DNA of 64,000 nt from positions 558,001 to 622,000 of the forward strand of contig CAVUYM010000009.1 of NCBI GenBank assembly GCA_963745675.1, given 5' to 3'. Numbering within the stretch: position 1 is the stretch's first letter; every line of letters begins with the position of its first letter. The notes under the pieces are model-generated. The model was given only the letters and a program-made list of their open reading frames with translations. It was not told the DNA's origin and ran no database searches. Shown one piece after another: positions 1-7,963 of this stretch. A program made the position numbers and the translations under genes. This stretch comes from JAUIIK01 sp963745675. Its GTDB lineage: Bacteria; Chloroflexota; Chloroflexia; Thermomicrobiales; CFX8.

Positions 1-8
1 TCTGGCGA

Positions 9-329
9 CTAGCCGACGCGTGTCGATGGATGGGGTGGGGCGGGGCGCACGTAAACGAGCGCCTCGTCCAGCCCGACTTTGAGGATGCGGGAGACGATGT
101 ACTCGCTGCCCTGGTGTTTGAACCGCCGCCCCGGTTCGAGGCGATCGACACGTAGTTCGCGTTCGGAGCGGGATATTATCTCGTAGGTCGTTTCACCACA
201 ATCGCTGCATGTGACAAATTGGTCAGGGGTATCAACCCGCCCGGCATAGCCGCGATGTGTCCGCCGCGTGCGGCTGCCGCCACATGCGGGACACGAGATG
301 CCAGAATGATTTGCTTCGTGTGCGATCAT
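9..329 (-). CDS. small zinc-ribbon protein
   Basis: A 106-residue protein with one four-cysteine zinc ribbon: CPAC at residues 13-16 and CSDC at 41-44, about 24 residues apart, so one metal knuckle is likely. The C-terminal half has no cysteines and carries a basic segment (around LEPGRRFKHQG) followed by a beta-rich stretch. No catalytic motif is visible. It lies downstream of the IscA-type gene on the same strand, but a hairpin terminator separates them, so cotranscription is doubtful. The ATG start is followed at once by the knuckle region, so nothing is missing. The function is unknown; binding of nucleic acid or protein is the usual role of such ribbons, not something shown here. Confidence 0.6.
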   Translation of the reverse strand: MIAHEANHSGISCPACGGSRTRRTHRGYAGRVDTPDQFVTCSDCGETTYEIISRSERELRVDRLEPGRRFKHQGSEYIVSRILKVGLDEALVYVRPAPPHPSTRVG

Positions 330-414
330 GAAGTTAGCTTGATCCCCGCCGCTACATTTTCAGCTTCCCCAAGCGATTCTAGCGGAGTGGGCGGGAACTC
401 GACAAATAGCAATA

Positions 415-443
415 AAAGTGAGCGCCGATCTGGCGCTCACTTT
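415..443 (-). terminator. intrinsic terminator after the IscA-type gene
   Basis: A perfect 12-bp inverted repeat (AAAGTGAGCGCC / GGCGCTCACTTT) with a 5-nt loop lies 28 bases beyond the stop codon of the upstream minus-strand gene. Read on the minus strand it is followed by TTTTATTG, a normal U-tract. This separates the iron-sulfur carrier gene from the zinc-ribbon gene. Confidence 0.8.
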
Positions 444-470
444 CGCATGCGTATTTTGCCTGGCGGGTGC

Positions 471-860
471 TTAGAAGGCTCCGCAACCACAACCTTGAGC
501 GGTGCCAGCGTTCGCGCCGGAATCGAAGGAGTGACCGCAAGCGCAGCTTGCGACTGCGTTCGGGTTACGGACGGTAAAGCCGCCACCCATCAAGCTATTG
601 ACGAAATCGATCTCAGCGCCGCTGAGGTACATCGCGGAGAATTCGTCGACGAGAAGACGTACGCCCTTGGTGTCGACGACGGTATCGCCATCTTCCATCT
701 CTTCCTCGACCGACATACCATACTGAAGGCCCGAGCAGCCTCCCGGCGCAACGAATACTCGCAACGCGAAATCCGGCGTGCCCTGGTCTACCAGGAAAGT
801 CGTGGAGCTGTTCGACTGCGTCGTCTGAAATGCTAATGCCGGGGCTACAGTTGCTGTCAT
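471..860 (-). CDS. erpA: A-type iron-sulfur cluster carrier (IscA/ErpA/HesB family)
   Basis: A protein of about 129 residues of the HesB/IscA fold, which carries and delivers Fe-S clusters to apo-enzymes. The three family cysteines are present: GGCSGLQYGM in the middle and SCACGHSF near the end, with an extra cysteine-rich tail GCGCGAF. Residues about 9-23 as read make no sense for the family. A neighbouring frame over the same bases gives ISISDDAVEQLHDF, the expected N-terminus, re-entering at LVDQGTPDFALRVFV. Two compensating one-base indels explain this: GG for GGG near 834 and TTT for TT near 797. It could serve LeuC nearby, but nothing ties them directly. The gene symbol is by family only; IscA and ErpA are hard to separate. 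Confidence 0.85.
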   Translation of the reverse strand: MTATVAPALAFQTTQSNSSTTFLVDQGTPDFALRVFVAPGGCSGLQYGMSVEEEMEDGDTVVDTKGVRLLVDEFSAMYLSGAEIDFVNSLMGGGFTVRNPNAVASCACGHSFDSGANAGTAQGCGCGAF

Positions 861-1016
861 TTTGAAACCTCTCTGACCGTCTGATCAGTATCAACGCTCG
901 GATAGTAGCACATTCTCAATTCCGAGTTACTCACTCCGATAATGATAGCGCATTCTGCGAGGGAGCGTGTAAGTCGGAATGTCCACATTGGGCGGAATAC
1001 TATCACTTGCGATGCC

Positions 1017-1805
1017 TCATGTGCTGAGAAACGCACGCATATCGGCGATCTGCTTTCGAAGCAGGTCCGGGTCGCGGGAATATTCGATTGTGATTGCCTC
1101 GGGGCTGAGCTCGCTCCAACACCGCCGAAAGAAGCTCGAGGTCAAGGTCTTCCAAGCGCCTCGTGGCAATCATCCAACCGTCCGGAACCGTCGTCCAGCG
1201 GACGAGGCGATGAGAGGTGAATCTCCACGATTCGTTCGAGCGGCATACTTGCGAGGGCTCCGATTGGATCAAATCCCAACCATGAACTACTCACCCGCCA
1301 GTGGGCGATGTCGAAGAGCATCCCTGCCCCAGTCATCTCGACGACTTCCGCGATGAATTCCGGTTGGCAGATGTGCTCGTAAGCGCCCTCCGGACAGTAG
1401 TCGAGGTTCTCTAATAGAACCTGAAGTGGGCAGTGGAGCCGCGCCTCGTTCGTAACTTCGACAATTCGGCCCATCAGCTCGCTGGCGCCAAGCGGCTCGC
1501 TCCTTGGAAGCATATGGTCGTCGAAGAACACTTTTTCAGACGCGAATCCAAGGTGCATGCTGAACCATGGTGTGCGCGTCAGCTCTATCGCCGCGTGGAG
1601 TCGCTCCGGCCAATCCCGGCCGATCGCATCGACTGCCGCCATGCTCCAGTCCTGGTCAAGATTGTGGAGAATGAGACGAGGATGCGGACGCTCAAACGTC
1701 GTCGGTCAGATGCCACCCGGATACCTGGATGAAGTCAAGCGAATCGACGATGTCCGGATGGTCAGCCAGCTCGTCGAACCAGCTGCAACCGAGCGCGACA
1801 GCCAT
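1017..1805 (-). CDS. DUF692-like / sugar-phosphate-isomerase-like TIM barrel, frameshifted
   Basis: About 262 residues read across at least three frames: the start MAVALGCSWFDELADHPD at 1805, a switch near 1694, a long middle piece (1142-1642), another near 1145, and a C-terminus EAITIEYSRDPDLLRKQ after a change in a CCCC run near 1095. The middle contains LLENLDYCPEG, MLFDIAHWRVS and GFDPIGALASMPLERIVEIHL, which follow the DUF692 (UPF0276, MNIO) barrel pattern. The usual DVNN iron-site motif is replaced by DIAHW, so it may instead be a xylose-isomerase-like isomerase. Its ATG follows the leuB stop codon with no gap, so it is the last gene of the leucine operon and probably translationally coupled. 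The substrate is unknown. Confidence 0.65.
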
Positions 1806-2921
1806 TCAGGCTGTTCCGAGAGTATCTTCGAGCGCCTGACGCACGAGATCTCCGAATGCTGCTGTCGTAAGGGAAGGACCACCGCCGGCGATATCGAGCG
1901 TACGTGCGCCGTCTGCTAGCACGATGTCGACAGCAGCTTCAACTGCTGCGGCTTCGGCTTCCCGCCCTAACGATGTTCGTAGCAGCATCGCGAGCGACAG
2001 GATCGCGCCGCAAGGGTTCGCGATCCCTTTTCCAGCGATATCGGGTGCTGAGCCATGAATTGGTTCGTAGAGTCCGAATCTGCCTCCGGAAGCCGAGTTG
2101 CCGCCGTCGCTGCTGAGACTCGCGGATGGCAGCATTCCGAGTGACCCCGCCAGTACGGCAGCTTCGTCGCTCAGGATGTCGCCAAACATGTTCTCCATGA
2201 CGAGCACATCGAAATCAAGCGGACGGCTAATCAAGCGCATCGCACAGGAATCCACGAGAGCGTGATCCAGTGCCACATCCGGGTAGCGCTCCCCAACCTC
2301 AGACGCGACCTCGCGCCAGAGTCTGGATGTAGCCATGACGTTCGCCTTGTCGACGCTGGTGACCTTCTGGCGGCGCGCGGAAGCGAGTGTAAACGCGAGG
2401 TCGACGATTCGTTCGACCTCTTGCTCTCCGTAGGGCAGGGTATCGACTGCCCGGCGTCCCTGCTCGGTCGTCCAGCGTTTGGAAGGCTCCCCGAAATAGA
2501 TGCCGCCGGTGAGCTCCCGAACGATGAGCATATCGACTCCGCGCACGACATCCTCTTTCAGCGGGGACGCATTGGCAAGCGCATCGTAGACCTTGATCGG
2601 TCGCAGGTTTGCGAAGAGGCCGAGTTCCTGTCGGAGTTTGAGTAGTCCGGCCTCCGGTCGGATCTCTGGCTCGACATTTTCCCACTTTGGACCGCCAACA
2701 GCGCCGAGCATGACAGCTGCGGACGCGCGAGCTGTCTCGATATCTTCGTCACGAACGGGAACGCCGTGGGCGTCCACGGCTGCGCCGCCGATATTTGCAT
2801 GGTGGTACGTAACGCTGAATCCGGAATGTGCTGCAACGCTATCGAGGGTCTTTTGAGCTTCGGCCAGCACCTCTGGCCCGACGCCGTCACCGGGCAACAT
2901 CAAGATATCGTATGCCGTCAC
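1806..2921 (-). CDS. leuB: 3-isopropylmalate dehydrogenase
   Basis: About 371 residues of the NAD-dependent isocitrate/isopropylmalate dehydrogenase family, which oxidises and decarboxylates 3-isopropylmalate in leucine synthesis in the cytosol. Seen: the N-terminal ILMLPGDGVGPEV, the substrate-binding stretch LRPIKVYDALANASPLK, VRELTGGIYFGEP, MENMFGDILSDEAA (metal-binding aspartates) and the NAD-site EPIHGSAPDIAGKGIANP. The open frame runs further upstream into leuD. The family start fits the GTG at 2921 (VTAYDILMLPGDG), five bases after the leuD stop. It is fourth in the order leuA-leuC-leuD-leuB. This gene is intact. Confidence 0.95.
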   Translation of the reverse strand: MTAYDILMLPGDGVGPEVLAEAQKTLDSVAAHSGFSVTYHHANIGGAAVDAHGVPVRDEDIETARASAAVMLGAVGGPKWENVEPEIRPEAGLLKLRQELGLFANLRPIKVYDALANASPLKEDVVRGVDMLIVRELTGGIYFGEPSKRWTTEQGRRAVDTLPYGEQEVERIVDLAFTLASARRQKVTSVDKANVMATSRLWREVASEVGERYPDVALDHALVDSCAMRLISRPLDFDVLVMENMFGDILSDEAAVLAGSLGMLPSASLSSDGGNSASGGRFGLYEPIHGSAPDIAGKGIANPCGAILSLAMLLRTSLGREAEAAAVEAAVDIVLADGARTLDIAGGGPSLTTAAFGDLVRQALEDTLGTA

Positions 2922-2926
2922 TGCTT

Positions 2927-3442
2927 TTACTCCACCGATTCCGCGGCTTGGGCGCGTACACGTGCCCCGACCGCCGCCATCAACCCGCCCGCTCGAATGA
3001 TGTCCTGAACGTAGGGTGAATGCTGGGTGGCATCGTAAGACTTCCCTGTCCGGGTGTTGACGACGACGCCTTCGGTCGTGTCGACCTCCAGGGTGTCGCC
3101 TTCCTCGATTTCGTCCACGGCTTCGGGACATTCGATGATCGGCAAGCCGATATTTATCGCGTTGCGATAGAAGATCCGGGCGTAGGATTTGGCGACGATA
3201 CAGGAGACGCCTGCACCCTGGATTGCAATCGGCGCGTGCTCGCGAGAAGAGCCACAACCGAAGTTCTTGCCGGCGACGATGATGTCGCCGGCCTCGACCT
3301 TGGTCGGGAATGAAGGGTCGATGTCCTCCATCACATGCTCGGCCAGTTCCGCCGCATCCGATGTGAGGAGATAGCGAGCAGGTATGATGACGTCTGTATC
3401 GATGTCATCCTCGAATTTCCAAACCTTGCCTACATATTGCAT
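2927..3442 (-). CDS. leuD: 3-isopropylmalate dehydratase small subunit
   Basis: 171 residues of the aconitase swivel-domain subunit that pairs with LeuC to isomerise 2- to 3-isopropylmalate. The start is MQYVGKVWKFEDDIDTD, with VIIPARYL, the GCGSSREHAP substrate loop and SYARIFYRNAINIGLPI. The frame extends further upstream, but ATG 3442 begins exactly where the family does. It lies 86 bases downstream of leuC in the leucine operon. It appears intact. Confidence 0.94.
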   Translation of the reverse strand: MQYVGKVWKFEDDIDTDVIIPARYLLTSDAAELAEHVMEDIDPSFPTKVEAGDIIVAGKNFGCGSSREHAPIAIQGAGVSCIVAKSYARIFYRNAINIGLPIIECPEAVDEIEEGDTLEVDTTEGVVVNTRTGKSYDATQHSPYVQDIIRAGGLMAAVGARVRAQAAESVE

Positions 3443-3528
3443 TGATCTCCTACTCCCAATACCGCTTGCGGTGAATGTCGCGCATTTGCCTCCGGAATGG
3501 ATGCCGAGTCTACGAACTCTATTGGTCT

Positions 3529-4788
3529 CTAATTCAGTTGGCTTGGATCCGCCACCCGTCCGAGGATCGCGCTGGCCGCGGCAACCCGCGGACCCGCCAG
3601 AATGATCTCGGCGTTGCGGTGTCCCATACGACCACGGAAATTGCGATTGGTGGTTGAAACGCAGCGCTCGCCTTCGGCGATCACGCCCATGTAGCCGCCG
3701 AGGCATGGGCCGCAGGTCGAGGTGCTGAAGATTGCGCCCGCTTCCATGAAGATGTCGTCGAGCCCTTCTTTCGAGGCTTCGCGGTGTACTTTCTGACTCC
3801 CGGGAATGACGATCAAGCGAACGTTTGGATGCACTTCCCTGCCGCGTATGATTTCGGCCGCAGCACGCAGGTCGGAAAGCCGGCCATTCGTGCAAGAACC
3901 GATAACCACCTGATTGATCTGCATATCTACGATCGAATCGGCGGCGTGGACGTTGGAGGGCAGGTGAGGCAGCGCTACGACCGGTTTCAGGTCTGTCACG
4001 TCGATTTCAACGATGCGCTCGTAATGGGCGTCGGGATCGGATGCGACCGGCTCAAATGGACGGTCGGTGACTTCGGCGAGCCACTCTCGAGTGATGTCGT
4101 CGAAGGGGAAGATGCCGGTGTCGGCGCCGGCTTCGATCGCCATATTGCACATCGCGATGCGATCGTCTTGTGGTAGCTGGTCGATAACGGGACCAGCGAA
4201 TTCAAGGACCATGTTCAGACCACCATCGACTCCGATCAGTCCGATGGTGTGGAGAATCAGATCCTTGCCGCCGATGTGCTCAGGTAGCGTCCCGGTATAT
4301 ACGAGTTTGAGCGTTGGCGGGACTCTGATCCAGGTTGAGCCGGTGGCCATCGAGGCCGCGATATCGGTGGAACCCATGCCGGTTGAGAAGCAATTGAAAG
4401 CGCCGTAGGTGCAGGTGTGTGAATCCGCTCCGATGATGATGTCACCGGGCAGGGTCAGCCCATTCTCCGGCAACACAACGTGTTCGATGCCGGCCCGGCC
4501 CAGCTCAAAGTAGAGTGACCCCTGCTCGTGAGCGAAGTCGCGCATGATCTTGGCATTCTCGGCCGAACGAATGTCCTTGGCCGGGACGAAGTGATCGGGA
4601 ACGAAAACGACTTTTTGCGGATCGAAGACCTTGTCGAGTCCAGTTTTCTGAAACTCACGAATTGACAAGGGTGCCGTCACGTCGTTCGTCATGACAAGGT
4701 CTAGTTTCACCTCGACGATGTCGCCCGGAGTAACGGAATCGAGACCGGCTCCTTTGGCGAGAATTTTCTCGGTCATTGTCTGGCCCAT
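3529..4788 (-). CDS. leuC: 3-isopropylmalate dehydratase large subunit
   Basis: 419 residues of the aconitase/homoaconitase large subunit, holding the [4Fe-4S] cluster. Motifs seen: DHFVPAKD, ENGLTLPGDIIIGADSHTCTYGAF, the cluster cysteines in VIGSCTNGRLSDL and STCGPCLGG, and the C-terminal NRNFRGRMGH. The length fits the shorter LeuC/HacA-type family of archaea and many Chloroflexota rather than the ~466-residue enterobacterial form. The start at 4788 (MGQTMTEKILAK) lies two bases after the leuA stop, so translation is probably coupled. The frame is undisturbed throughout. Confidence 0.94.
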   Translation of the reverse strand: MGQTMTEKILAKGAGLDSVTPGDIVEVKLDLVMTNDVTAPLSIREFQKTGLDKVFDPQKVVFVPDHFVPAKDIRSAENAKIMRDFAHEQGSLYFELGRAGIEHVVLPENGLTLPGDIIIGADSHTCTYGAFNCFSTGMGSTDIAASMATGSTWIRVPPTLKLVYTGTLPEHIGGKDLILHTIGLIGVDGGLNMVLEFAGPVIDQLPQDDRIAMCNMAIEAGADTGIFPFDDITREWLAEVTDRPFEPVASDPDAHYERIVEIDVTDLKPVVALPHLPSNVHAADSIVDMQINQVVIGSCTNGRLSDLRAAAEIIRGREVHPNVRLIVIPGSQKVHREASKEGLDDIFMEAGAIFSTSTCGPCLGGYMGVIAEGERCVSTTNRNFRGRMGHRNAEIILAGPRVAAASAILGRVADPSQLN

Positions 4789-4790
4789 GG

Positions 4791-6350
4791 TTATACCGCT
4801 TCCCTTTTGCTGGCCCGTTCCTGTGTTCGCGCTGCTCGCGCAACCAAAGCTCGGTTAATGGCCTGAACATACGAATCAAGACTGGCTGCGATGATGTCCG
4901 TCGAAACCGCTTGACCAGTATAAACCTCATCGCCTACGCGTACACGGGTGAGAACACTACCTTGAGCGTCCGCGCTCGATGTGACAGCTTCGACGTGGAG
5001 ATGTTCGAGCTTCGGTTGTATGTCAATGAGTGCATCAACGGCCGTGTAGAGCGCATCGACCTGGCCGTTGCCGCGACCGGTCGCTTCTCGCTCACGGCCG
5101 TTGATCTCGAGTATCACCGCCGCTTCGCATTCACCGCTGGACGCAGATGCCGCATGCCAGTCGATGAGCTTCAAGATCACGTCGCCAGCCACGCGCTGGA
5201 GATTGTCTTCGACGATAGCGATGATGTCTGCGTCACTTACCGTCTTCTTGCGGTCCGTCAGGGAGATAAAGCGCTCGTAGAGACCTTGGAGCGTTTCGCG
5301 ATCGACGCTGTAACCGAGTTCTTCGAGCTTGGCATTGAAGCCGGCGCGGCCGGAATGTTTGCCGAGGACGAGCTTCGACTCTTCCCATCCAACCGATTCG
5401 GGCGTCATGATCTCGTAGGTCTCGCGGTCTTTGAGCATACCGTCCTGGTGAATGCCGGCTTCGTGCGCGAAGGCGTTCGCGCCAACGATGGCCTTGTTGG
5501 GCTGGACGGTAATGCCGGTCATACGGCTGACCAGCCGGCTCGAAGGAACCAGCTGCGTTGTGTCGATATTCGTTTCGATACCGTCATACAAATCCCGGCG
5601 CGTCTTCAGCGCCATGACGACCTCTTCGAGCGATGTATTGCCCGCGCGTTCGCCGATGCCGTTTATCGTGACCTCGACCTGACGCGCGCCAGCCTGGACT
5701 GCGCTGAGTGTGTTGGCCGTTGCCATCCCGAGATCGTTATGACAGTGGACGCTGATGACGACATCCTCGATGCCGGGCGTGTTCGCCTGTACGTATTTGA
5801 TCAACGCGTGATATTCGGCCGGCATCGTGTATCCAACGGTATCAGGAATGTTGATCGTCGTCGCGCCTTCTTCGATCGCGGCGGCAAAGATGCGGCAGAG
5901 ATAGTCCCAGTCGCTGCGCGTTGCGTCCTCGGCTGAGAATTCCACTTTGCTGACGTAGCCCTTGCAGCGCCGCACGGCTGCGCGTGCCATCTCCACCACT
6001 TCGTCTGGCGATTTGCGGAGTTTGCGCTCCATATGGATCGGCGACGTGGACACAAAGGTGTGGATGGATGCGTCCTCCGCATGCTGAACCGCTTCCCAGG
6101 CAGCGTCGATGTCATAGGTGCTGGTGCGCGCCAGGCCAAGCACCGTTAGCCCCTTGACCTCAGTTGCGATTCGGCGAACCGCGTCGAGGTCTCCGGGCGA
6201 GGCTGCCGGAAAGCCAGCTTCGATAATATCGACGCCGAGGCGCGATAGTTGGCGCGCCACTTCGATCTTCTGCTCTGTGTTCATCGTTGCGCCGGGAGAT
6301 TGCTCGCCGTCGCGCAGGGTGGTGTCAAACACTATGACTCGGTCAGGCAT
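4791..6350 (-). CDS. leuA: 2-isopropylmalate synthase
   Basis: 519 residues, the first committed enzyme of leucine synthesis, condensing 2-oxoisovalerate with acetyl-CoA. The HMGL-like TIM barrel starts at once: VFDTTLRDGEQSPGATM at residues 6-22, VSVHCHNDLGMATANTL (metal-binding HxH), and VEVTINGIGERAGNTSLEE. A C-terminal LeuA dimer/regulatory domain covers roughly residues 370-505 and normally gives leucine feedback inhibition. First gene of the operon, about 220 bases downstream of the T-box terminator. It is intact. Confidence 0.95.
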   Translation of the reverse strand: MPDRVIVFDTTLRDGEQSPGATMNTEQKIEVARQLSRLGVDIIEAGFPAASPGDLDAVRRIATEVKGLTVLGLARTSTYDIDAAWEAVQHAEDASIHTFVSTSPIHMERKLRKSPDEVVEMARAAVRRCKGYVSKVEFSAEDATRSDWDYLCRIFAAAIEEGATTINIPDTVGYTMPAEYHALIKYVQANTPGIEDVVISVHCHNDLGMATANTLSAVQAGARQVEVTINGIGERAGNTSLEEVVMALKTRRDLYDGIETNIDTTQLVPSSRLVSRMTGITVQPNKAIVGANAFAHEAGIHQDGMLKDRETYEIMTPESVGWEESKLVLGKHSGRAGFNAKLEELGYSVDRETLQGLYERFISLTDRKKTVSDADIIAIVEDNLQRVAGDVILKLIDWHAASASSGECEAAVILEINGREREATGRGNGQVDALYTAVDALIDIQPKLEHLHVEAVTSSADAQGSVLTRVRVGDEVYTGQAVSTDIIAASLDSYVQAINRALVARAARTQERASKREAV

Positions 6351-6565
6351 GGTTGTGCCTCTCTCTTGCTAATTCAGGTGACGAAACTCGTTGCGATACC
6401 GAACGCTTTGCGGTCAGTTGTGAGGCCCCGTGGCGGGGCTAAATAAGGGAGAGGTTGATCAGAGATGACCAGGACCAAACGGGCGATGGCCGTCGACGGG
6501 CGGATGGCTTCGAGTTGCTTGTGCGATTTTGGCGCGCTGCTGATGTGTTCAATCTACCTGCTCAT

Positions 6566-6800
6566 TAACCCAAAAACCTCATCCCGACCAGGGACGAGGT
6601 AAACCCGCGGTACCACCCTTGTTGACGGCACTGCGCCGCCCACTCTACTAGCTATATCGGGCTCACCCGCTCACAGACTGGCAACGCCAATTCCGTGGAG
6701 AAGTTTGACGTGAGTTCACCGTGTCGCGCTGACCGGGCTCCCACCAAGCTCCCGGATCGCTGGCACATGCTAACGCGGCTACTGCCCGTCTAGCACCAAC
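6566..6800 (-). promoter_or_regulatory. leucine T-box riboswitch leader of leuACDB
   Basis: Read on the minus strand, the leader contains the antiterminator hallmark GGGTGGTACCGCGG (6605-6618), followed by an intrinsic terminator. Upstream is a long stem-I-like region. The triplet CTC (6712-6714) in the context GTGAACTCACG fits a leucine specifier followed by A, which agrees with the genes it precedes. In such leaders uncharged tRNA-Leu pairs with the specifier and the T-box bulge and prevents termination. The 5' limit of stem I is estimated; a separate 6-bp hairpin (GAGGGC/GCCCTC) lies just 5' of it. Confidence 0.88.
6572..6599 (-). terminator. T-box leader terminator
   Basis: Minus-strand CCTCGTCCC, a short loop, GGGATGAGG, then TTTTT (bases 6576-6572). 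One G-U/mismatch pair lies in a 9-bp stem. It sits right after the T-box consensus, as expected for the alternative terminator fold. Confidence 0.88.
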
Positions 6801-6875
6801 CTTAACAGTAGAGGGCGCTCTAACGCAACTAATAGCCCTCAGGAAGTTAATCGCGATAACCGAACTGTTTGACCG

Positions 6876-6881
6876 ATTATA
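6876..6881 (-). promoter_or_regulatory. likely -10 element of the leu leader promoter
   Basis: A perfect TATAAT on the minus strand about 75 bases upstream of the estimated T-box 5' end. No good -35 hexamer is visible at 17 bases, so this is a moderate call. Confidence 0.45.
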
Positions 6882-6906
6882 GTCCAGTATTAGGGGTACG
6901 GAAGTA

Positions 6907-6935
6907 TTGACATTAGCATGACGAATGCGTAACCT
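6907..6935 (+). promoter_or_regulatory. sigma-70-type promoter facing the small peptide gene
   Basis: TTGACA (6907-6912), a 17-base spacer and TAACCT (6930-6935) on the plus strand, about 85 bases before the ATG at 7021. It is divergent from the leu leader promoter. Confidence 0.5.
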
Positions 6936-7020
6936 AAGTCAGCGTCCGCAATTGACGTTGTCTGTGAATAGGCCCGTGCCACACATTGGGCCTTCGCAGT
7001 ACAAAGGGAAGGGTTTTAGC

Positions 7021-7116
7021 ATGAAGCGCCTTAAGGGTCGCGGCTTGCAGATAGCGCTTGGACTCAGCACGATCATCGCTATTGTGCTCGCCTCCGGCGC
7101 CCCGAATCGCCTCTAA
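7021..7116 (+). CDS. small hydrophobic peptide of 31 residues, unknown
   Basis: A 31-residue reading frame with a basic start (MKRLKGRG), one hydrophobic segment of about 15 residues (IALGLSTIIAIVLA) and a short polar tail ending APNRL. This looks like a single-span membrane peptide or a cleavable signal-like leader. It is preceded by AAAGGGAAGG at good spacing and by a consensus-like promoter, and followed at once by an inverted repeat and a strong terminator, so it forms a complete one-gene unit. It has no cysteine. I do not recognise the family. A longer in-frame start upstream (6925) exists but lacks a ribosome site. Confidence 0.5.
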   Translation: MKRLKGRGLQIALGLSTIIAIVLASGAPNRL

Positions 7117-7117
7117 A

Positions 7118-7178
7118 GAGTTCAACTCGCCTGATGCCATACGGCGCATAATGCGAGTCGGGCATCAGGTTTGAACTC
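7118..7178 (+). repeat. long imperfect inverted repeat after the small peptide gene
   Basis: GAGTTCAA (7118-7125) pairs with TTGAACTC (7171-7178) and CTGATGCC (7131-7138) with GGCATCAG (7161-7168), giving a two-segment stem with an internal loop. A competing pairing ACTCGC/GCGAGT lies inside. It ends two bases before a separate terminator hairpin, so it may be a stabilising 3' element or a small RNA structure. Confidence 0.6.
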
Positions 7179-7180
7179 AA

Positions 7181-7216
7181 CAGCCGGGTCACGCACACCG
7201 CGACCCGGCTGTTTTT
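7181..7216 (+). terminator. strong intrinsic terminator
   Basis: A perfect 10-bp stem, CAGCCGGGTC / GACCCGGCTG, followed by TTTTT (7212-7216). It ends the small peptide transcript before the next gene. Confidence 0.88.
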
Positions 7217-7259
7217 CATGTCGAGGTGCAACACTCACGAGAAAAACAGGGAAGTCGCT

Positions 7260-7847
7260 ATGATCCTGCTATTGATGGTGGCCATCGGATTCCTAATCGG
7301 TATTCTGAGTGGCGGCTCCCTTTCGGGGTTTAGCGAAGTACGCTTTCGTTACATCCCTCTGCTGTTTGCTGGCGGGCTTATCCAGGTCATCATTTTCACC
7401 GGCTATATCGGCAGCCAGTCATTTGTGCGCGGCGTTGCGCCATATCTGTATGTTGGAGCACTGGCGGCCGGCCTCGTTGGGATCTTTCTCAATCGCCACA
7501 TCTTTGGCATGAAGCTCGTGTTCGTCGGCGCATTGCTCAACTTCATCGTCATCACGATCAATGGTGCGTCGATGCCGGCCCGCGAAGCGAGTCTTCGAAC
7601 TGCCGGGACACTCGAGCATATTCAGAATCAACATGCTCTGCATGCAGCCGGTGAAAATGTGCAGTGGCCGCAGATTACAATCGCTGACAGCCACACACAT
7701 TTGGCCTTCCTTGGAGATATCCTGCCGATCCCTTCAGGATTCCCAGCGGCAAATGTCATATCGATTGGAGATGTACTGATCTCCACCGGTGCGATCATCG
7801 CCATCATCTGGGTCATGCACCTGCGTCCGGTTAAGACCGAAGATTGA
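7260..7847 (+). CDS. DUF5317-type integral membrane protein
   Basis: About 195 residues with five or six hydrophobic segments, starting MILLLMVAIGFLIGILSGG. The mid-protein NRHIFGMKLVFVGALLNFIVITINGASMPA and the late GFPAANVISIGDVLISTGAI follow a pattern I associate with DUF5317 membrane proteins of Actinobacteria and Chloroflexota, whose role is unknown. The ATG at 7260 follows CAGGGA at proper spacing; a longer frame starting 7218 would overlap the preceding terminator and is rejected. It is followed by an MFS transporter on the same strand, 116 bases on. Confidence 0.7.
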   Translation: MILLLMVAIGFLIGILSGGSLSGFSEVRFRYIPLLFAGGLIQVIIFTGYIGSQSFVRGVAPYLYVGALAAGLVGIFLNRHIFGMKLVFVGALLNFIVITINGASMPAREASLRTAGTLEHIQNQHALHAAGENVQWPQITIADSHTHLAFLGDILPIPSGFPAANVISIGDVLISTGAIIAIIWVMHLRPVKTED

Positions 7848-7963
7848 CAATACGCTCGTCGAAGCGCAGTAGCGAGAAACCGTCAAACCAAAAGGTACGA
7901 ATCGGTTATGTGTGCGCCTGCCACATCCGGTTACAGTGTTTCCTGAGATGGAACGGGAGGCAC

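Noticed and set aside
219..836. A 205-codon plus-strand open frame
   Set aside because: It is antisense to the IscA-type gene and crosses its terminator; no motif.
4776..5936. A 386-codon plus-strand open frame
   Set aside because: It lies antisense to leuA, which has unmistakable motifs; the translation has no protein-like features and is a shadow caused by codon bias.
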